In this document: positions 37,475 to 46,062 of the stretch, piece after piece | Layout: every line of letters starts with the position of its first letter | Numbering within the stretch: the first letter of the stretch is position 1 | Assembly (NCBI RefSeq): GCF_012516375.2 | Contig: NZ_CP051204.2 | Coordinates: 1,302,001-1,366,000, forward strand | DNA length: 64,000 nucleotides | Reading direction: 5' to 3' | Source: Chitinophaga oryzae | Lineage (GTDB): Bacteria; Bacteroidota; Bacteroidia; Chitinophagales; Chitinophagaceae | Position numbers and translations under genes: made by a program | Notes under the pieces: generated by a model | What the model saw: the letters and a program-made list of their open reading frames with translations, nothing else | Databases searched by the model: none | Told to the model about the DNA's origin: nothing

Positions 37475-38361
37475 TAGTTCATACTTCCTTTCAGGCCGAT
37501 GTTGGCGTGATAGGTATTTTTCAGCAGTGCTGCGATGGTCATAGGACCTACGCCGCCCGGCACAGGTGTGATAAAGCTGCATTTAGGCGCTACTTCATCA
37601 AATTTTACGTCTCCTTTGAGGCGGAAACCGCTCTTTTTGGTCGCGTCTTCCACACGGTTGATCCCTACGTCCACTACTACGGCGCCTTCTTTCACCATGT
37701 CTGCGGTCACAAAGTCCGGTTTGCCGATGGCGGCGATGATGATATCGGCCTGGCGGCAGATTTCGGCCAGATTTTGTGTGCGGGAGTGGGTGAGGGTAAC
37801 AGTGCAGTTGCCCGGGTTGGTGTTACGGCTCAGCAGGATGCTTACCGGCGTGCCGACGATATGGCTGCGGCCTATTACCACGGCGTGTTTGCCGGCGGTG
37901 GGAATGTTATAATGTTCCAGCATCAGCATGATGCCATAAGGAGTAGCGGGAATGAAAGCCGGTAAACCGCTGACCATTTTACCTACGTTCATCGGGTGGA
38001 AACCGTCTACGTCTTTGCTGGGATCGATGGTGTTGATCACCAGTTCTTCGTTGATGTGTTTAGGTAAGGGCAGTTGTACCAGGATACCGTCCACGTCTGC
38101 GTTTTCGTTGAGCAGGATGATCTGGTCCAGCAGGTGTTTTTCGGAAATTTGTTCGTCAAAACGCAGCAGGGTGGAGTTGTAGCCGCATTCTGCGCATGAT
38201 TTCACCTTGGAAGCTACGTAGGTTTCGCTGGCGGGATTGTTGCCTACCAGTATAGCTGCGAGATGAGGTACTTTTTTACCAGCAGCCTTTAATTCAGCCA
38301 CCTGGGTGGCTAATTGGGCTTTAATAGCCTCAGAAACTAGTTTACCGTCTAAAATTTGCAT
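37474..38361 (-). CDS. folD: methylenetetrahydrofolate dehydrogenase / cyclohydrolase
   Basis: FolD interconverts 5,10-methylene-, methenyl- and 10-formyl-tetrahydrofolate, supplying one-carbon units for purines and Met-tRNA formylation. About 295 residues: the catalytic Lys region ([16 protein letters not shown]), [20 protein letters not shown], the Rossmann part ([18 protein letters not shown]) and the closing [15 protein letters not shown] signature. MQILDGK at 38361 is the preferred start; ATG 38367 adds two residues. Confidence 0.96.
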   Translation of the reverse strand: MQILDGKLVSEAIKAQLATQVAELKAAGKKVPHLAAILVGNNPASETYVASKVKSCAECGYNSTLLRFDEQISEKHLLDQIILLNENADVDGILVQLPLPKHINEELVINTIDPSKDVDGFHPMNVGKMVSGLPAFIPATPYGIMLMLEHYNIPTAGKHAVVIGRSHIVGTPVSILLSRNTNPGNCTVTLTHSRTQNLAEICRQADIIIAAIGKPDFVTADMVKEGAVVVDVGINRVEDATKKSGFRLKGDVKFDEVAPKCSFITPVPGGVGPMTIAALLKNTYHANIGLKGSMN

Positions 38362-38384
38362 GTGCAAAGGTAATGAAAATGAGG

Positions 38385-38402
38385 AATTACGAATATCGAA
38401 TT
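38385..38402. repeat. remnant of a TACGAAT-type element upstream of folD
   Basis: AATTACGAATATCGAATTC carries a single TACGAAT unit followed by a near copy (ATCGAAT). It resembles one decayed arm of the elements at 41.9-46.1 kb. Confidence 0.4.
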
Positions 38403-38494
38403 CTCCATTTACAGACGGGAGAGGGAAAGAAGGAGTAAATACAGGCTAAAAGAGACGGATGAACCGCTAAAACAAAGGGCTTTCGCTGGCATCC

Positions 38495-38629
38495 GGCAAA
38501 ACAAGCGACATGGGCAGCGCTTGTTTTGCCCGGGCGTTGCGCCCGTCAGAATGCGCGATAGTGGAAATTATAAGGCAAAACATGCATCAACATCTCCCTG
38601 CCACCCGCGGGTGGCAGGGAGATGTTGAT
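38495..38629. repeat. three tandem hairpins between pckA and folD
   Basis: Three perfect inverted repeats lie in a row. The first is 38495-38507 with 38518-38530 (GGCAAAACAAGCG and complement, 13 bp). The second is 38531-38536 with 38540-38545 (CGGGCG/CGCCCG). The third is a 44-bp perfect palindrome at 38586-38629 (22-bp arms). The palindrome lies 13 bp after the pckA stop and is probably its terminator; the other two may stabilise or process the transcript. Confidence 0.75.
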
Positions 38630-38642
38630 CACAAAAGGAATA

Positions 38643-40238
38643 TCAGATTTTTGGAGCGGCAGCGAGTATTTCGGCGTCTGCAGCGGCAGCATATTTTTCA
38701 AAATTGCGGATGAACTGGCCAGCCAGGTCTTTCGCTTTTTCGTCGTATGCGGCTTTATCGGTCCAGGTATTGCGCGGGTCCAGGATTTCAGCCGGAACAC
38801 CGGGGCACGCGTCGGGCATGGCCACGCCGAATACCGGGTGATGATGGAAAGTGGCGTTGTCCAGCAGGCCTTTCAGGGCCGCAGCGATCATCGCACGGGT
38901 ATAGGCAAGTTTGATACGGTTGCCGGTGCCATAAGCGCCGCCGGTCCAGCCGGTATTGATCAGCCATACGTTTACCTGGTGCTGGCGCATTTTCTCACCG
39001 AGCATCTGGGCGTACTGTGCCGGGTGCAGGGGGATGAAAGGTGCACCGAAACAGGCGCTGAAGGTGGATTTAGGCTCCGTAACGCCCGCTTCTGTGCCAG
39101 CCACTTTCGCGGTGTAACCGGAAATGAACTGGTACATGGCCTGTCCTGGCGTAAGCCGGGAAATAGGCGGTAATACGCCGTAGGCGTCGCAGGTGAGGAA
39201 GAATATGTTTTTAGGGATGCCTCCGATGGAAGGCTCCAATGCATTTTCAATGTAAGTCAGCGGGTAAGATACGCGGGTATTCTCCGTAATGGCGCAGTCG
39301 GCATAGTTGACCGTGTTGGTGCCGGGGAAGAACTGAATGTTCTCCAGCAGGGCGCCGGGGCGTACTGCGCGGAAAATCTGCGGCTCTTTTTCTTCAGACA
39401 GGTCGATGCATTTGGCATAACAACCGCCTTCGAAGTTAAATACGCCGGTGGATGTCCAGCCGTGCTCGTCGTCACCGATCAGTTTACGGGAAGGATCAGC
39501 GCTGAGGGTGGTTTTGCCGGTGCCGCTCAGGCCGAAGAAAATGGCGGTATCGCCGTCATCTCCCTGGTTGGCCGAGCAGTGCATGCTCAATACCTGCTTG
39601 TCATGCGGCAGTACATAGTTGAGGATAGTGAAAATACCCTTTTTGATTTCGCCGGTATAGGCGCTGCCGCCGATGATGATGGTTTTACGGGAGAAGCTGA
39701 CCATGCTGAAGTTACCCTGACGGGTGCCGTCAACGGCGGGATCTGCGAGGAAACCAGGCGCCTGGATCACGGTCCAGTCGGTATGCATATAGTCCAGTTC
39801 TTCTTCCGTTGGACGCAGGAACATATTGTAGGCAAACAGGCTGGACCAGGGCAGTTCGGTTACCACCTTGATGTTAACCCGGTAATCCTGGTCTGCACAG
39901 GCGTAGCAGTCACGCACCCACACGTCTTTCCCGGTGAAGTAGGCGGTGATTTTTTTGTACAGATTGTCAAATACCTCCGCGGAAACGGGGATGTTAAAGT
40001 CGTTCCAGTTAACAGTGTCAGCTGTGAGGTCGTCTTTTACGATAAACTTGTCTTTGGGTGATCGGCCGGTGAATTGGCCGGTGTTGACGGCGAGTGCTCC
40101 TGTGTCGGCCAGTACGCCTTGTTTTTTGGCTAAGGTCTGTTCCACCAGTTTTTCCGGGGACAGTTGGTAGAATACATTCGACACATTCTCTATGCCCAGT
40201 TCCCGTAAGTCAGCAACAGGGTTCCTTACGCTACTCAT
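38643..40238 (-). CDS. pckA: phosphoenolpyruvate carboxykinase (ATP)
   Basis: PckA converts oxaloacetate and ATP to PEP, the entry step of gluconeogenesis. About 531 residues: NTGQFTGRSPKDKF near the N-terminus, MLFLRP-type substrate region (NMFLRPTEEEL), GGSAYTGEIKKGIF, the P-loop FFGLSGTGKTTLSADP, metal-binding LIGDDEHGW, and the ENTRVSYPL segment of the ATP-type enzyme. The start is unsettled among three Met codons (40253, 40244, 40238). A well-formed promoter with -33 and -7 boxes lies just upstream. Confidence 0.95.
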   Translation of the reverse strand: MSSVRNPVADLRELGIENVSNVFYQLSPEKLVEQTLAKKQGVLADTGALAVNTGQFTGRSPKDKFIVKDDLTADTVNWNDFNIPVSAEVFDNLYKKITAYFTGKDVWVRDCYACADQDYRVNIKVVTELPWSSLFAYNMFLRPTEEELDYMHTDWTVIQAPGFLADPAVDGTRQGNFSMVSFSRKTIIIGGSAYTGEIKKGIFTILNYVLPHDKQVLSMHCSANQGDDGDTAIFFGLSGTGKTTLSADPSRKLIGDDEHGWTSTGVFNFEGGCYAKCIDLSEEKEPQIFRAVRPGALLENIQFFPGTNTVNYADCAITENTRVSYPLTYIENALEPSIGGIPKNIFFLTCDAYGVLPPISRLTPGQAMYQFISGYTAKVAGTEAGVTEPKSTFSACFGAPFIPLHPAQYAQMLGEKMRQHQVNVWLINTGWTGGAYGTGNRIKLAYTRAMIAAALKGLLDNATFHHHPVFGVAMPDACPGVPAEILDPRNTWTDKAAYDEKAKDLAGQFIRNFEKYAAAADAEILAAAPKI

Positions 40239-40272
40239 TTGCATAAAAAGCAAGATTGTTTTGGTGTAAAAG

Positions 40273-40302
40273 CAAAACTAGGCAATTTTTGATATCGTCA
40301 AA
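40273..40302 (-). promoter_or_regulatory. promoter of pckA
   Basis: On the minus strand TTTG (40299-40302) and TAGTTTTG (40273-40280) are 18 nt apart, a good match to the Bacteroidota -33/-7 pattern (TTTG and TAnnTTTG). The start codons lie 20-35 nt downstream. Confidence 0.65.
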
Positions 40303-40541
40303 TTTTATCGGTGTTACACCATTAAAATTTAGAAAAAATGAGTGGTACTTGCAGGTATTATTGACAGATTTCTAATTTGGCTGCGTTTCCTTGCAGTATT
40401 TCAAAAGCCCGGTGTGTGAATATAACATTAAGTATTTGCAAGAGAGTATCAGTTTTTAACAAGTGCTCTCCGCTTTTTGACCAGTTTGCCTGAATTTGAA
40501 TTTATCGCACTGCGGATTCATGAAATCACAAAATTTTGCCC

Positions 40542-40549
40542 TAGGTTTG
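40542..40549 (+). promoter_or_regulatory. -7 promoter box of pepP
   Basis: TAGGTTTG fits TAnnTTTG and lies 25 bp before the pepP ATG. The rest of the 320-bp pckA-pepP divergent region (40254-40574) shows no gene. Confidence 0.5.
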
Positions 40550-40574
40550 GAGCCTCATTTGAAATACAGACGAT

Positions 40575-41864
40575 ATGAAGAATTTGCCCTTGGACTCGCA
40601 GCTGTTTGTTAAGAACCGCGCGCGTTTTGTGGCCAAAATGGAGCCACAGTCAATAGCTATTATCAACTCTAATGATGAATTGCCGACCAACGGTGATGCG
40701 TTGTATAAGTTTAAACAAAACTCCGATCTGTACTGGCTTACCGGTATCGATCAGGAAGATACCATGCTGGTATTGTTCCCTGACAACCCGGACCCGAAAT
40801 ACCGCGAAGTACTGGTGCTGGTGCGTCCTAACGAACTGAAGGAAAAATGGGACGGTCACCGTCTGCGCAAAGACGAAGCCTTCGCCGTTTCCGGTATCGC
40901 TACCGTGGTATGGCTCGACAGCCTCGACGCCCTGTTGCAGCAATGGGTCAACGATGCTTCCAATATCTACCTGAACTCCAACGAAAATAACCGCAAATCC
41001 AGCCTGATTGCGGTAAGAGACTACCGCTATGCGCAGGAAATGAAGCTCCGCTACCCGTTGCACAACTACCTCCGGGCAGCTGTGATCTTCAAGGAACTGC
41101 GTGCGGTGAAAACGCCGGAAGAAGTGAAAGTGATGCAGGAAGCGGTGGATATTACGGAAAAAGCGTTCCGCCGCGTACTGAAATTTATCAAACCCGGCGT
41201 GTGGGAACACGAAATACAGGCGGAAATTGTACATGAATTTCTGCGCAACCGCTCCGCCGGCGAGGCTTACGGCTCTATTATCGCCTCCGGCGACCGCGCC
41301 CGTACCCTGCACTATGTGTACAACAACCAGGAATGTAAAGATGGGGAGCTGATCCTGATGGACTTCGGCGCGGAATACGGTGGCTACAATGCCGATCTTA
41401 CCCGTACCGTTCCGGTAAACGGTAAATTCACCGACCGCCAGCGTCAGGTATACAACGCCTGCCTGCACCTGCACAACTACGCCAAAAGCATCCTCCGGCC
41501 GGGTATCACCATCGCAAAATACCACGAAATGGTAGGAGTGGAAGCCGGTAAAGAGTTTGTGAGACTGGGCCTGCTCACGGAAGCGGACATCAAAAACCAG
41601 GACCCGGAAGCGCCGGCTTACCGCAAATACCTGTACCACGGCATCTCCCACCACCTGGGCGTAGACGTGCATGACCTCGGCCCGTCTTTCCACAAACCGA
41701 TTCCCGAAGGCGCTGTAATGACCGTTGAACCGGGCATCTATATCGAAGAAGAAAAAATGGGCATCCGCATTGAAAATAACATCTGGCTTACCGCCAGCGG
41801 CAATGTGGACCTTTTCAAAAATATTCCTGTCACTGCCGAGGAGATCGAAGCACTGATGAAATAG
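40575..41864 (+). CDS. pepP: Xaa-Pro aminopeptidase (M24B)
   Basis: This enzyme removes N-terminal residues that precede proline. The 429 residues contain an N-terminal AMP_N domain (about 1-130, with DLYWLTGIDQEDTMLVLFPD) and a pita-bread catalytic domain with the two-metal ligands: Asp in LMDFGAEYGGYNADLTRT, His in YHGISHHLGVDVHD, Glu in TVEPGIY and Glu in GIRIENN. It is cytoplasmic, with no signal. A palindromic element begins 2 bp after the stop. Confidence 0.93.
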   Translation: MKNLPLDSQLFVKNRARFVAKMEPQSIAIINSNDELPTNGDALYKFKQNSDLYWLTGIDQEDTMLVLFPDNPDPKYREVLVLVRPNELKEKWDGHRLRKDEAFAVSGIATVVWLDSLDALLQQWVNDASNIYLNSNENNRKSSLIAVRDYRYAQEMKLRYPLHNYLRAAVIFKELRAVKTPEEVKVMQEAVDITEKAFRRVLKFIKPGVWEHEIQAEIVHEFLRNRSAGEAYGSIIASGDRARTLHYVYNNQECKDGELILMDFGAEYGGYNADLTRTVPVNGKFTDRQRQVYNACLHLHNYAKSILRPGITIAKYHEMVGVEAGKEFVRLGLLTEADIKNQDPEAPAYRKYLYHGISHHLGVDVHDLGPSFHKPIPEGAVMTVEPGIYIEEEKMGIRIENNIWLTASGNVDLFKNIPVTAEEIEALMK

Positions 41865-41866
41865 AC

Positions 41867-41983
41867 ATTACGAATTACGGATTACGAATTACGAATTGAG
41901 AATTCTTTTATAGAGCGGTGATTTAGTGACCCTCCCATAAGGAAGCCCTTAATTCGTAATTCGTAATTCGTAATTTGTAATTG
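41867..41983. repeat. TACGAAT-type palindromic element, copy between pepP and pssA
   Basis: The left array of TACGAAT-like heptamers (41867-41898) and right array of ATTCGTA (41952-41983) flank a core of about 55 bp with TTATAGAGCGG and ATTTAGT. The core is nearly the same as in the copy at 42768-42886 and, inverted, the copy at 45952-46062. It occupies almost the entire pepP-pssA gap. Confidence 0.9.
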
Positions 41984-41999
41984 TTTTAAAGCTATTTGA

Positions 42000-42767
42000 A
42001 TGCGACAACTTCCTAACATTATTACCCTATGCAACCTTTTTTGCGGCGCATTAGCTATTATTTGTGTGCTGCATGCACCGGAATTCCGGGTAGAGTTTAA
42101 CGGCAATGAATATACGGTGACCAACCCTGAGCCGGTCTACTGGGCTTCCGCGCTGGTGGTGCTGGCGGCAATTTTCGATTTCTTTGACGGACTGGTGGCC
42201 CGCCTGCTGAAGGTGCAGTCGCCCATGGGCAAAGAGCTGGACTCCCTGGCGGATGTTGTCACTTTCGGGGTAGTGCCCGGTATGATGCTGTATCGCCTGC
42301 TGCGCAGCGCCTATTACCAGATGCCCGACGCCTTTGAAGTATCGATGGTGAACGTAGCGCCGGCCTTGCTGGTGCCCTGCTTTGCGGCTTACCGGCTGGC
42401 TAAGTTCAACCTGGACACCCGGCAATCTGAAAACTTCATCGGTGTGCCCACGCCGGCCGTAGGCTTACTGGTGGCCTCTTTCCCGATGATACTCCTCTAC
42501 AATCCCTATAACCTGGCCCACTGGCTGCAGAATATATGGGTGCTGTACGGCATCATTGCAGTACTCTGTTACCTGATGGTGGCGGAAATCCCCATGCTGA
42601 GCCTCAAAGTAAAGGAGAAATCCCTGAAAGCCAACTGGACAAGGCTCCTGCTGGTAGTATTGGTACTTGTCAGCATGCCCTTCCTGAATTATGCAACGGT
42701 TCCGTTTATATTTATCTGTTATGTGATACTATCGCTGGCGGTACCGCCAAAGGTAACCCCGGCATAG
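42000..42767 (+). CDS. pssA: CDP-diacylglycerol-serine O-phosphatidyltransferase
   Basis: PssA makes phosphatidylserine, the precursor of phosphatidylethanolamine, in the inner membrane. The 255 residues show several membrane helices (LFCGALAIICVL, ALVVLAAIFDFF and three near the C-terminus). The complete CDP-alcohol motif is present, D-G-x2-A-R-x8-G-x3-D-x3-D, spanning DGLVARLLKVQSPMGKELDS and ending LAD. It is flanked on both sides by near-identical palindromic elements. psd is not in the window. Confidence 0.94.
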   Translation: MRQLPNIITLCNLFCGALAIICVLHAPEFRVEFNGNEYTVTNPEPVYWASALVVLAAIFDFFDGLVARLLKVQSPMGKELDSLADVVTFGVVPGMMLYRLLRSAYYQMPDAFEVSMVNVAPALLVPCFAAYRLAKFNLDTRQSENFIGVPTPAVGLLVASFPMILLYNPYNLAHWLQNIWVLYGIIAVLCYLMVAEIPMLSLKVKEKSLKANWTRLLLVVLVLVSMPFLNYATVPFIFICYVILSLAVPPKVTPA

Positions 42768-42886
42768 AATTACGAATTACGGATTTACGAATTACGAATT
42801 GAGAATTCTTTTATAGAGCGGTTATTTAGTACCCTTTCTGTAAGGAAGCCCTTAATTCGTAATCCGTAATTCGTAATTCGTAATTT
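42768..42886. repeat. TACGAAT-type palindromic element, copy between pssA and purS
   Basis: It starts directly after the pssA stop. Heptamer arms (42768-42804 and 42853-42886) flank a core containing GAGAATTCTTTTATAGAGCG, shared with the copy upstream of pssA, in the same orientation. Confidence 0.9.
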
Positions 42887-42893
42887 TTTTTAG

Positions 42894-42901
42894 TAGGTTT
42901 G
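42894..42901 (+). promoter_or_regulatory. -7 promoter box of purS
   Basis: TAGGTTTG fits TAnnTTTG and lies 17 bp before the purS ATG, just outside the repeat element, so any -33 box would lie in the element's right arm. Confidence 0.45.
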
Positions 42902-42918
42902 CGCCAAATTTTAGCACA

Positions 42919-43164
42919 ATGACTTTTACTGCACATATCAATGTGATGCCACTGAAAGAATTATTGGACCCGCAAGGTAAAGCGGTGATGAGTGGTCTCA
43001 AAAACCTTGGCATGGGCCAGGTACAAGATGTACGGATTGGAAAACACATTACCCTGCAAATTGAAGCCGCCAGCAAGGAAGAAGCACATCAGATCGCTGA
43101 AAGTGCCTGCCAGAAACTGTTGGCTAACCAGGTAATGGAATACTTCGAAGTACAGATACAATAA
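42919..43164 (+). CDS. purS: phosphoribosylformylglycinamidine synthase subunit PurS
   Basis: PurS is the small subunit that bridges PurL and PurQ in the fourth step of purine synthesis. The 81 residues match the family: KELLDPQGKAVMSGLKNLG, the VQDVRIGKHITLQIEA segment and a C-terminal strand ending YFEVQIQ. PurL and PurQ are not neighbours. The gene is bracketed by repeat elements on both sides, so it is probably transcribed alone. Confidence 0.93.
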   Translation: MTFTAHINVMPLKELLDPQGKAVMSGLKNLGMGQVQDVRIGKHITLQIEAASKEEAHQIAESACQKLLANQVMEYFEVQIQ

Positions 43165-43167
43165 AAT

Positions 43168-43257
43168 AATTACCAATTACGAATTACGAATTACGAATTA
43201 CCCGAAGCTAAATCGGTAGTCCCTAACTCGTAATTCGTAATTCGTAATTCGTAATTG
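43168..43257. repeat. TACGAAT-type palindromic element, short copy between purS and rsmI
   Basis: Left heptamers (43168-43201) and right heptamers (43226-43257) are longer and more regular than in the other copies, but the core is only about 24 bp and mostly different. The right arm ends 2 bp before the rsmI ATG. Confidence 0.85.
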
Positions 43258-43259
43258 AC

Positions 43260-43928
43260 ATGAAATTATACCTCATTCCATCTCCTATCGGCAATCTCGC
43301 CGACATTACCTACCGGGCCGTAAAAGTGCTGGAGGAGGCGGAATTGGTGCTGGCGGAGGATACCCGCACCTCCGGCGTGCTCCTCAAACACTACCAGATC
43401 AACAAACCGGTCACCCCCTACCACCAGCATAACGAACACAAGATTGTACAGCACCTGCTGCAACAGCTGCAAGCCGGCAAAACCATGGCCCTGCTCACCG
43501 ACGCAGGCACCCCCGGCGTTTCCGACCCCGGATTCCTGCTGGTCCGTGAGTGTATCCGTGCCGGTGTGCCCGTAGAATGCCTGCCCGGCGCCACCGCTTT
43601 TGTGCCCGCTCTTGTCAACAGCGGCATTCCCATGAACCGCTTCATTTTTGAAGGCTTTCTGCCGCTCAAAAAAGGCCGTCATACCCTTTTCACCCAACTC
43701 AGTACGGAAGAACGCACCTTCGTTTTTTATGAGTCGCCCATGCGGCTGGTAAAAACCCTGGCCGATCTGATCCAGTACCTCGGACCCGACCGCCAATGCT
43801 GCGTTAGCCGCGAACTCACCAAAATGTTCGAAGAAAACAAACGCGGCACCCTCCGGGAAGTACATGACTACTTCCTCGAAAAAGGAGTGAAAGGCGAAAT
43901 CGTAGTGGTCGTGCAGGGCGCCGGATGA
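43260..43928 (+). CDS. rsmI: 16S rRNA (cytidine(1402)-2'-O)-methyltransferase
   Basis: RsmI methylates the ribose of C1402 in the decoding centre, using SAM. The 222 residues carry the tetrapyrrole-methylase fold: IPSPIGNLADITYRA at the N-terminus, LAEDTRTSGVLLKHY, LLTDAGTPGVSDPGFLL and VECLPGATAFVPALVNSG. The protein is shorter than E. coli RsmI because the C-terminal domain is missing, as is common in this phylum. A repeat element abuts the start codon. Confidence 0.93.
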   Translation: MKLYLIPSPIGNLADITYRAVKVLEEAELVLAEDTRTSGVLLKHYQINKPVTPYHQHNEHKIVQHLLQQLQAGKTMALLTDAGTPGVSDPGFLLVRECIRAGVPVECLPGATAFVPALVNSGIPMNRFIFEGFLPLKKGRHTLFTQLSTEERTFVFYESPMRLVKTLADLIQYLGPDRQCCVSRELTKMFEENKRGTLREVHDYFLEKGVKGEIVVVVQGAG

Positions 43929-44035
43929 TATTTTGATAGTTGGCTATTTTGATAGTTCCCCCCCGATTTTCCCATCTTCTTAAGCCCGACAACCAAATAA
44001 TTAAATAACCAAATAGCCAAATGGCTAAATGTTGT
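43929..44035. repeat. octamer-type repeat region between rsmI and the M1 peptidase
   Basis: ATTTTGATAGTT occurs twice at 43933-43960, and units of about 8 bp built on CCAAATA run through 43991-44028 (CCAAATAA, TTAAATAA, CCAAATAG, CCAAATGG). It resembles one side of the octamer elements near 51.3 kb, but the two halves are not clean inverted repeats. Confidence 0.55.
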
Positions 44036-44068
44036 TTATTTTAGCCCAGGAATCTAAACTAAAACTGA

Positions 44069-45952
44069 ATGAAGCACGGGGTATTAGGAAGCTGCCTCGC
44101 CCTTACCATGATGACGGGCAGCTGGTTACAACTAAATGCACAGTCAGATCGCTGGCAACAAAAGGTAAAGTATACAATGGACGTGGCGATGGACGCTCCG
44201 GCCAACAAACTGACCGGGAAACAACACCTGGAGTATTTCAACAACTCCCCGGACACGCTGAAGAAAGTCTTTTATCACCTGTACTGGAACGCATTTCAGC
44301 CAGGAAGCATGATGGACGTGCGCAGCCGCGAACTGGGCAAAATTGTGCTGGGAAAAGACAAAAACGGTAACCCCCGCCAGGACTGGGACAGCCGTGTACG
44401 GGACCGCATCTCCAAACTGAAACCCGATGAAATCGGCTACCAGAAAATCATCTCCCTGAAAAGAGACGGTAAAATACAAGACTTTAAAGTGGTGGAAACG
44501 ATCCTGGAAGTGCCGCTGGACAAACCCATCCTGCCTCATTCAAAAGCTGTGTTCGACATGGAGTTTGAAGCGCAGGTGCCCGTGCAGATCCGCAGAAGCG
44601 GCCGCCATAATGCGGAAGGGGTAGACTTCTCCATGTCGCAATGGTATCCTAAAATGTGCGAATACGATTATGAAGGCTGGCATCCCACTCCCTATATCGC
44701 GCGTGAGTTCTATGGCATATGGGGCGACTACGATGTGAAAATCACCATCGATAAAAGATACGTGCTGGGCGGTACCGGCTACCTTCAGAACCCCAACCAG
44801 ATCGGGTACGGCTATGAGACACCGGGCGCTAAGGTGAACCGCCCCGCCGGCAACAATCTGACCTGGCATTTTGTGGCGCCTAACGTACACGATTTCGTGT
44901 GGGCCGCAGATCCGGACTACAAGCACATTACACAGAAAGTGGATGGCTTTACGGCACATTTCTTCTACATAGAAAACGACGCTACCCGCGAATCATGGCC
45001 GCAACTGGCGAAGATGGTCCCGGTAGCCTACGATTATATCAAAAAACATTACGGCGCTTATCCTTACCAACAGTACTCCTTCATCCAGGGCGGCGACGGC
45101 GGTATGGAATACCCGATGGCAACGCTGATACAAGGCAACCGTAACATTACTGCGCTTTATAACCTGGCGCTGCATGAATGGATGCACAGCTGGTACCAGG
45201 GCATGCTGGCTACCAACGAAAGTCTCTATCCCTGGATGGATGAAGGCTTCACCACCTTCGCGGAAGATGCTACCTATCATAGTACCATCGATTCCCTGAA
45301 AGGAAAAAATCCGCATGAAGGCTCCTATGACGGCTATTTCGCGCTCGTCAGAAGCCCGTTTGAAGAACCGGCCTCCACCCATGCAGACCACTTCAACAGT
45401 AACTATGGCTACAGCCTCACGGCTTATTCCAAAGGCGCTGTGTTCCTGGAGCAGTTGGGCTACGTGATCGGTAAAGACAACCGCGATGCCGGCCTGTTGC
45501 GCTATTACAACGAATGGCGTTTCAAACATCCGAATGCAAACGACTTTATCCGTGTGATGGAAAAACAGAGCGGTATTCAGCTGGACTGGTACAAACAATA
45601 CTTTGTCAATTCTACCAAACACATTGACTATGGTATTGACAGCGTGTACAGCAAAGGCAGCAAAACCGTGGTGCGCCTGCGCCGCGTGGGACTCTTCCCC
45701 ATGCCCGTTGATTTTATGGTGACAGATAAGAAAGGTAACCAGGTGATGCACTATATTCCACTGTCGCTGATGTTTGGCGAAAAGCCCAACGAGCAGCCGG
45801 CTGTAAAACGTGTAGTCGACCCCGTTTGGTACTGGACCAACGAGACTTACGAGGTGGAACTGGACCTGCCGCTGTCTGACATCAAAGAGCTGGAAATAGA
45901 CCCCAGTCAGCGTTTGGCAGATATCGACAGAAGCAATAACAAAGCTGGATAA
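44069..45952 (+). CDS. M1-family metallopeptidase, exported
   Basis: M1 peptidases remove N-terminal amino acids using zinc. The 627 residues begin with a signal peptide (MKHGVLGSCLALTMMTGSWL, cleaved near NAQS), an N-terminal beta domain, then the catalytic domain with GDGGMEYPM (GxMEN-like) and the zinc site HEWMHSW, with the third ligand Glu in WMDEGFTTFAED. No C-terminal sorting domain is seen, so a periplasmic or outer-membrane-associated location is likely. A palindromic element begins at its stop codon. Confidence 0.9.
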   Translation: MKHGVLGSCLALTMMTGSWLQLNAQSDRWQQKVKYTMDVAMDAPANKLTGKQHLEYFNNSPDTLKKVFYHLYWNAFQPGSMMDVRSRELGKIVLGKDKNGNPRQDWDSRVRDRISKLKPDEIGYQKIISLKRDGKIQDFKVVETILEVPLDKPILPHSKAVFDMEFEAQVPVQIRRSGRHNAEGVDFSMSQWYPKMCEYDYEGWHPTPYIAREFYGIWGDYDVKITIDKRYVLGGTGYLQNPNQIGYGYETPGAKVNRPAGNNLTWHFVAPNVHDFVWAADPDYKHITQKVDGFTAHFFYIENDATRESWPQLAKMVPVAYDYIKKHYGAYPYQQYSFIQGGDGGMEYPMATLIQGNRNITALYNLALHEWMHSWYQGMLATNESLYPWMDEGFTTFAEDATYHSTIDSLKGKNPHEGSYDGYFALVRSPFEEPASTHADHFNSNYGYSLTAYSKGAVFLEQLGYVIGKDNRDAGLLRYYNEWRFKHPNANDFIRVMEKQSGIQLDWYKQYFVNSTKHIDYGIDSVYSKGSKTVVRLRRVGLFPMPVDFMVTDKKGNQVMHYIPLSLMFGEKPNEQPAVKRVVDPVWYWTNETYEVELDLPLSDIKELEIDPSQRLADIDRSNNKAG

Positions 45953-46062
45953 ATTACGAATTACGAATTACGAATTGAGGGCTCCCTTTTGGAACGGTTA
46001 CTAAATACCCGCTCTATAAAGGAGCCCTCAATTTGTAATTCGTAATTCGTAATTCGTAATTG
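45952..46062. repeat. TACGAAT-type palindromic element, inverted copy at the M1-peptidase/patatin junction
   Basis: Its reverse complement matches the pepP-pssA copy: shared TTATAGAGCGG and ATTTAGT core, heptamer arms at 45953-45976 and 46030-46062, and an additional GAGGGCTCC/GGAGCCCTC stem. It starts at the M1 peptidase stop and runs into the convergent patatin gene, giving that gene its last residues and stop. Confidence 0.9.

Noticed and set aside
43168..43257. CRISPR-like array in the regular short repeats
   Set aside because: The units are 7 bp, uninterrupted by spacers and mirrored, and there are no cas genes.
42000..43928. A pssA-purS-rsmI operon
   Set aside because: Long hairpin elements fill each gap, and purS has its own -7 box, so joint transcription is doubtful.
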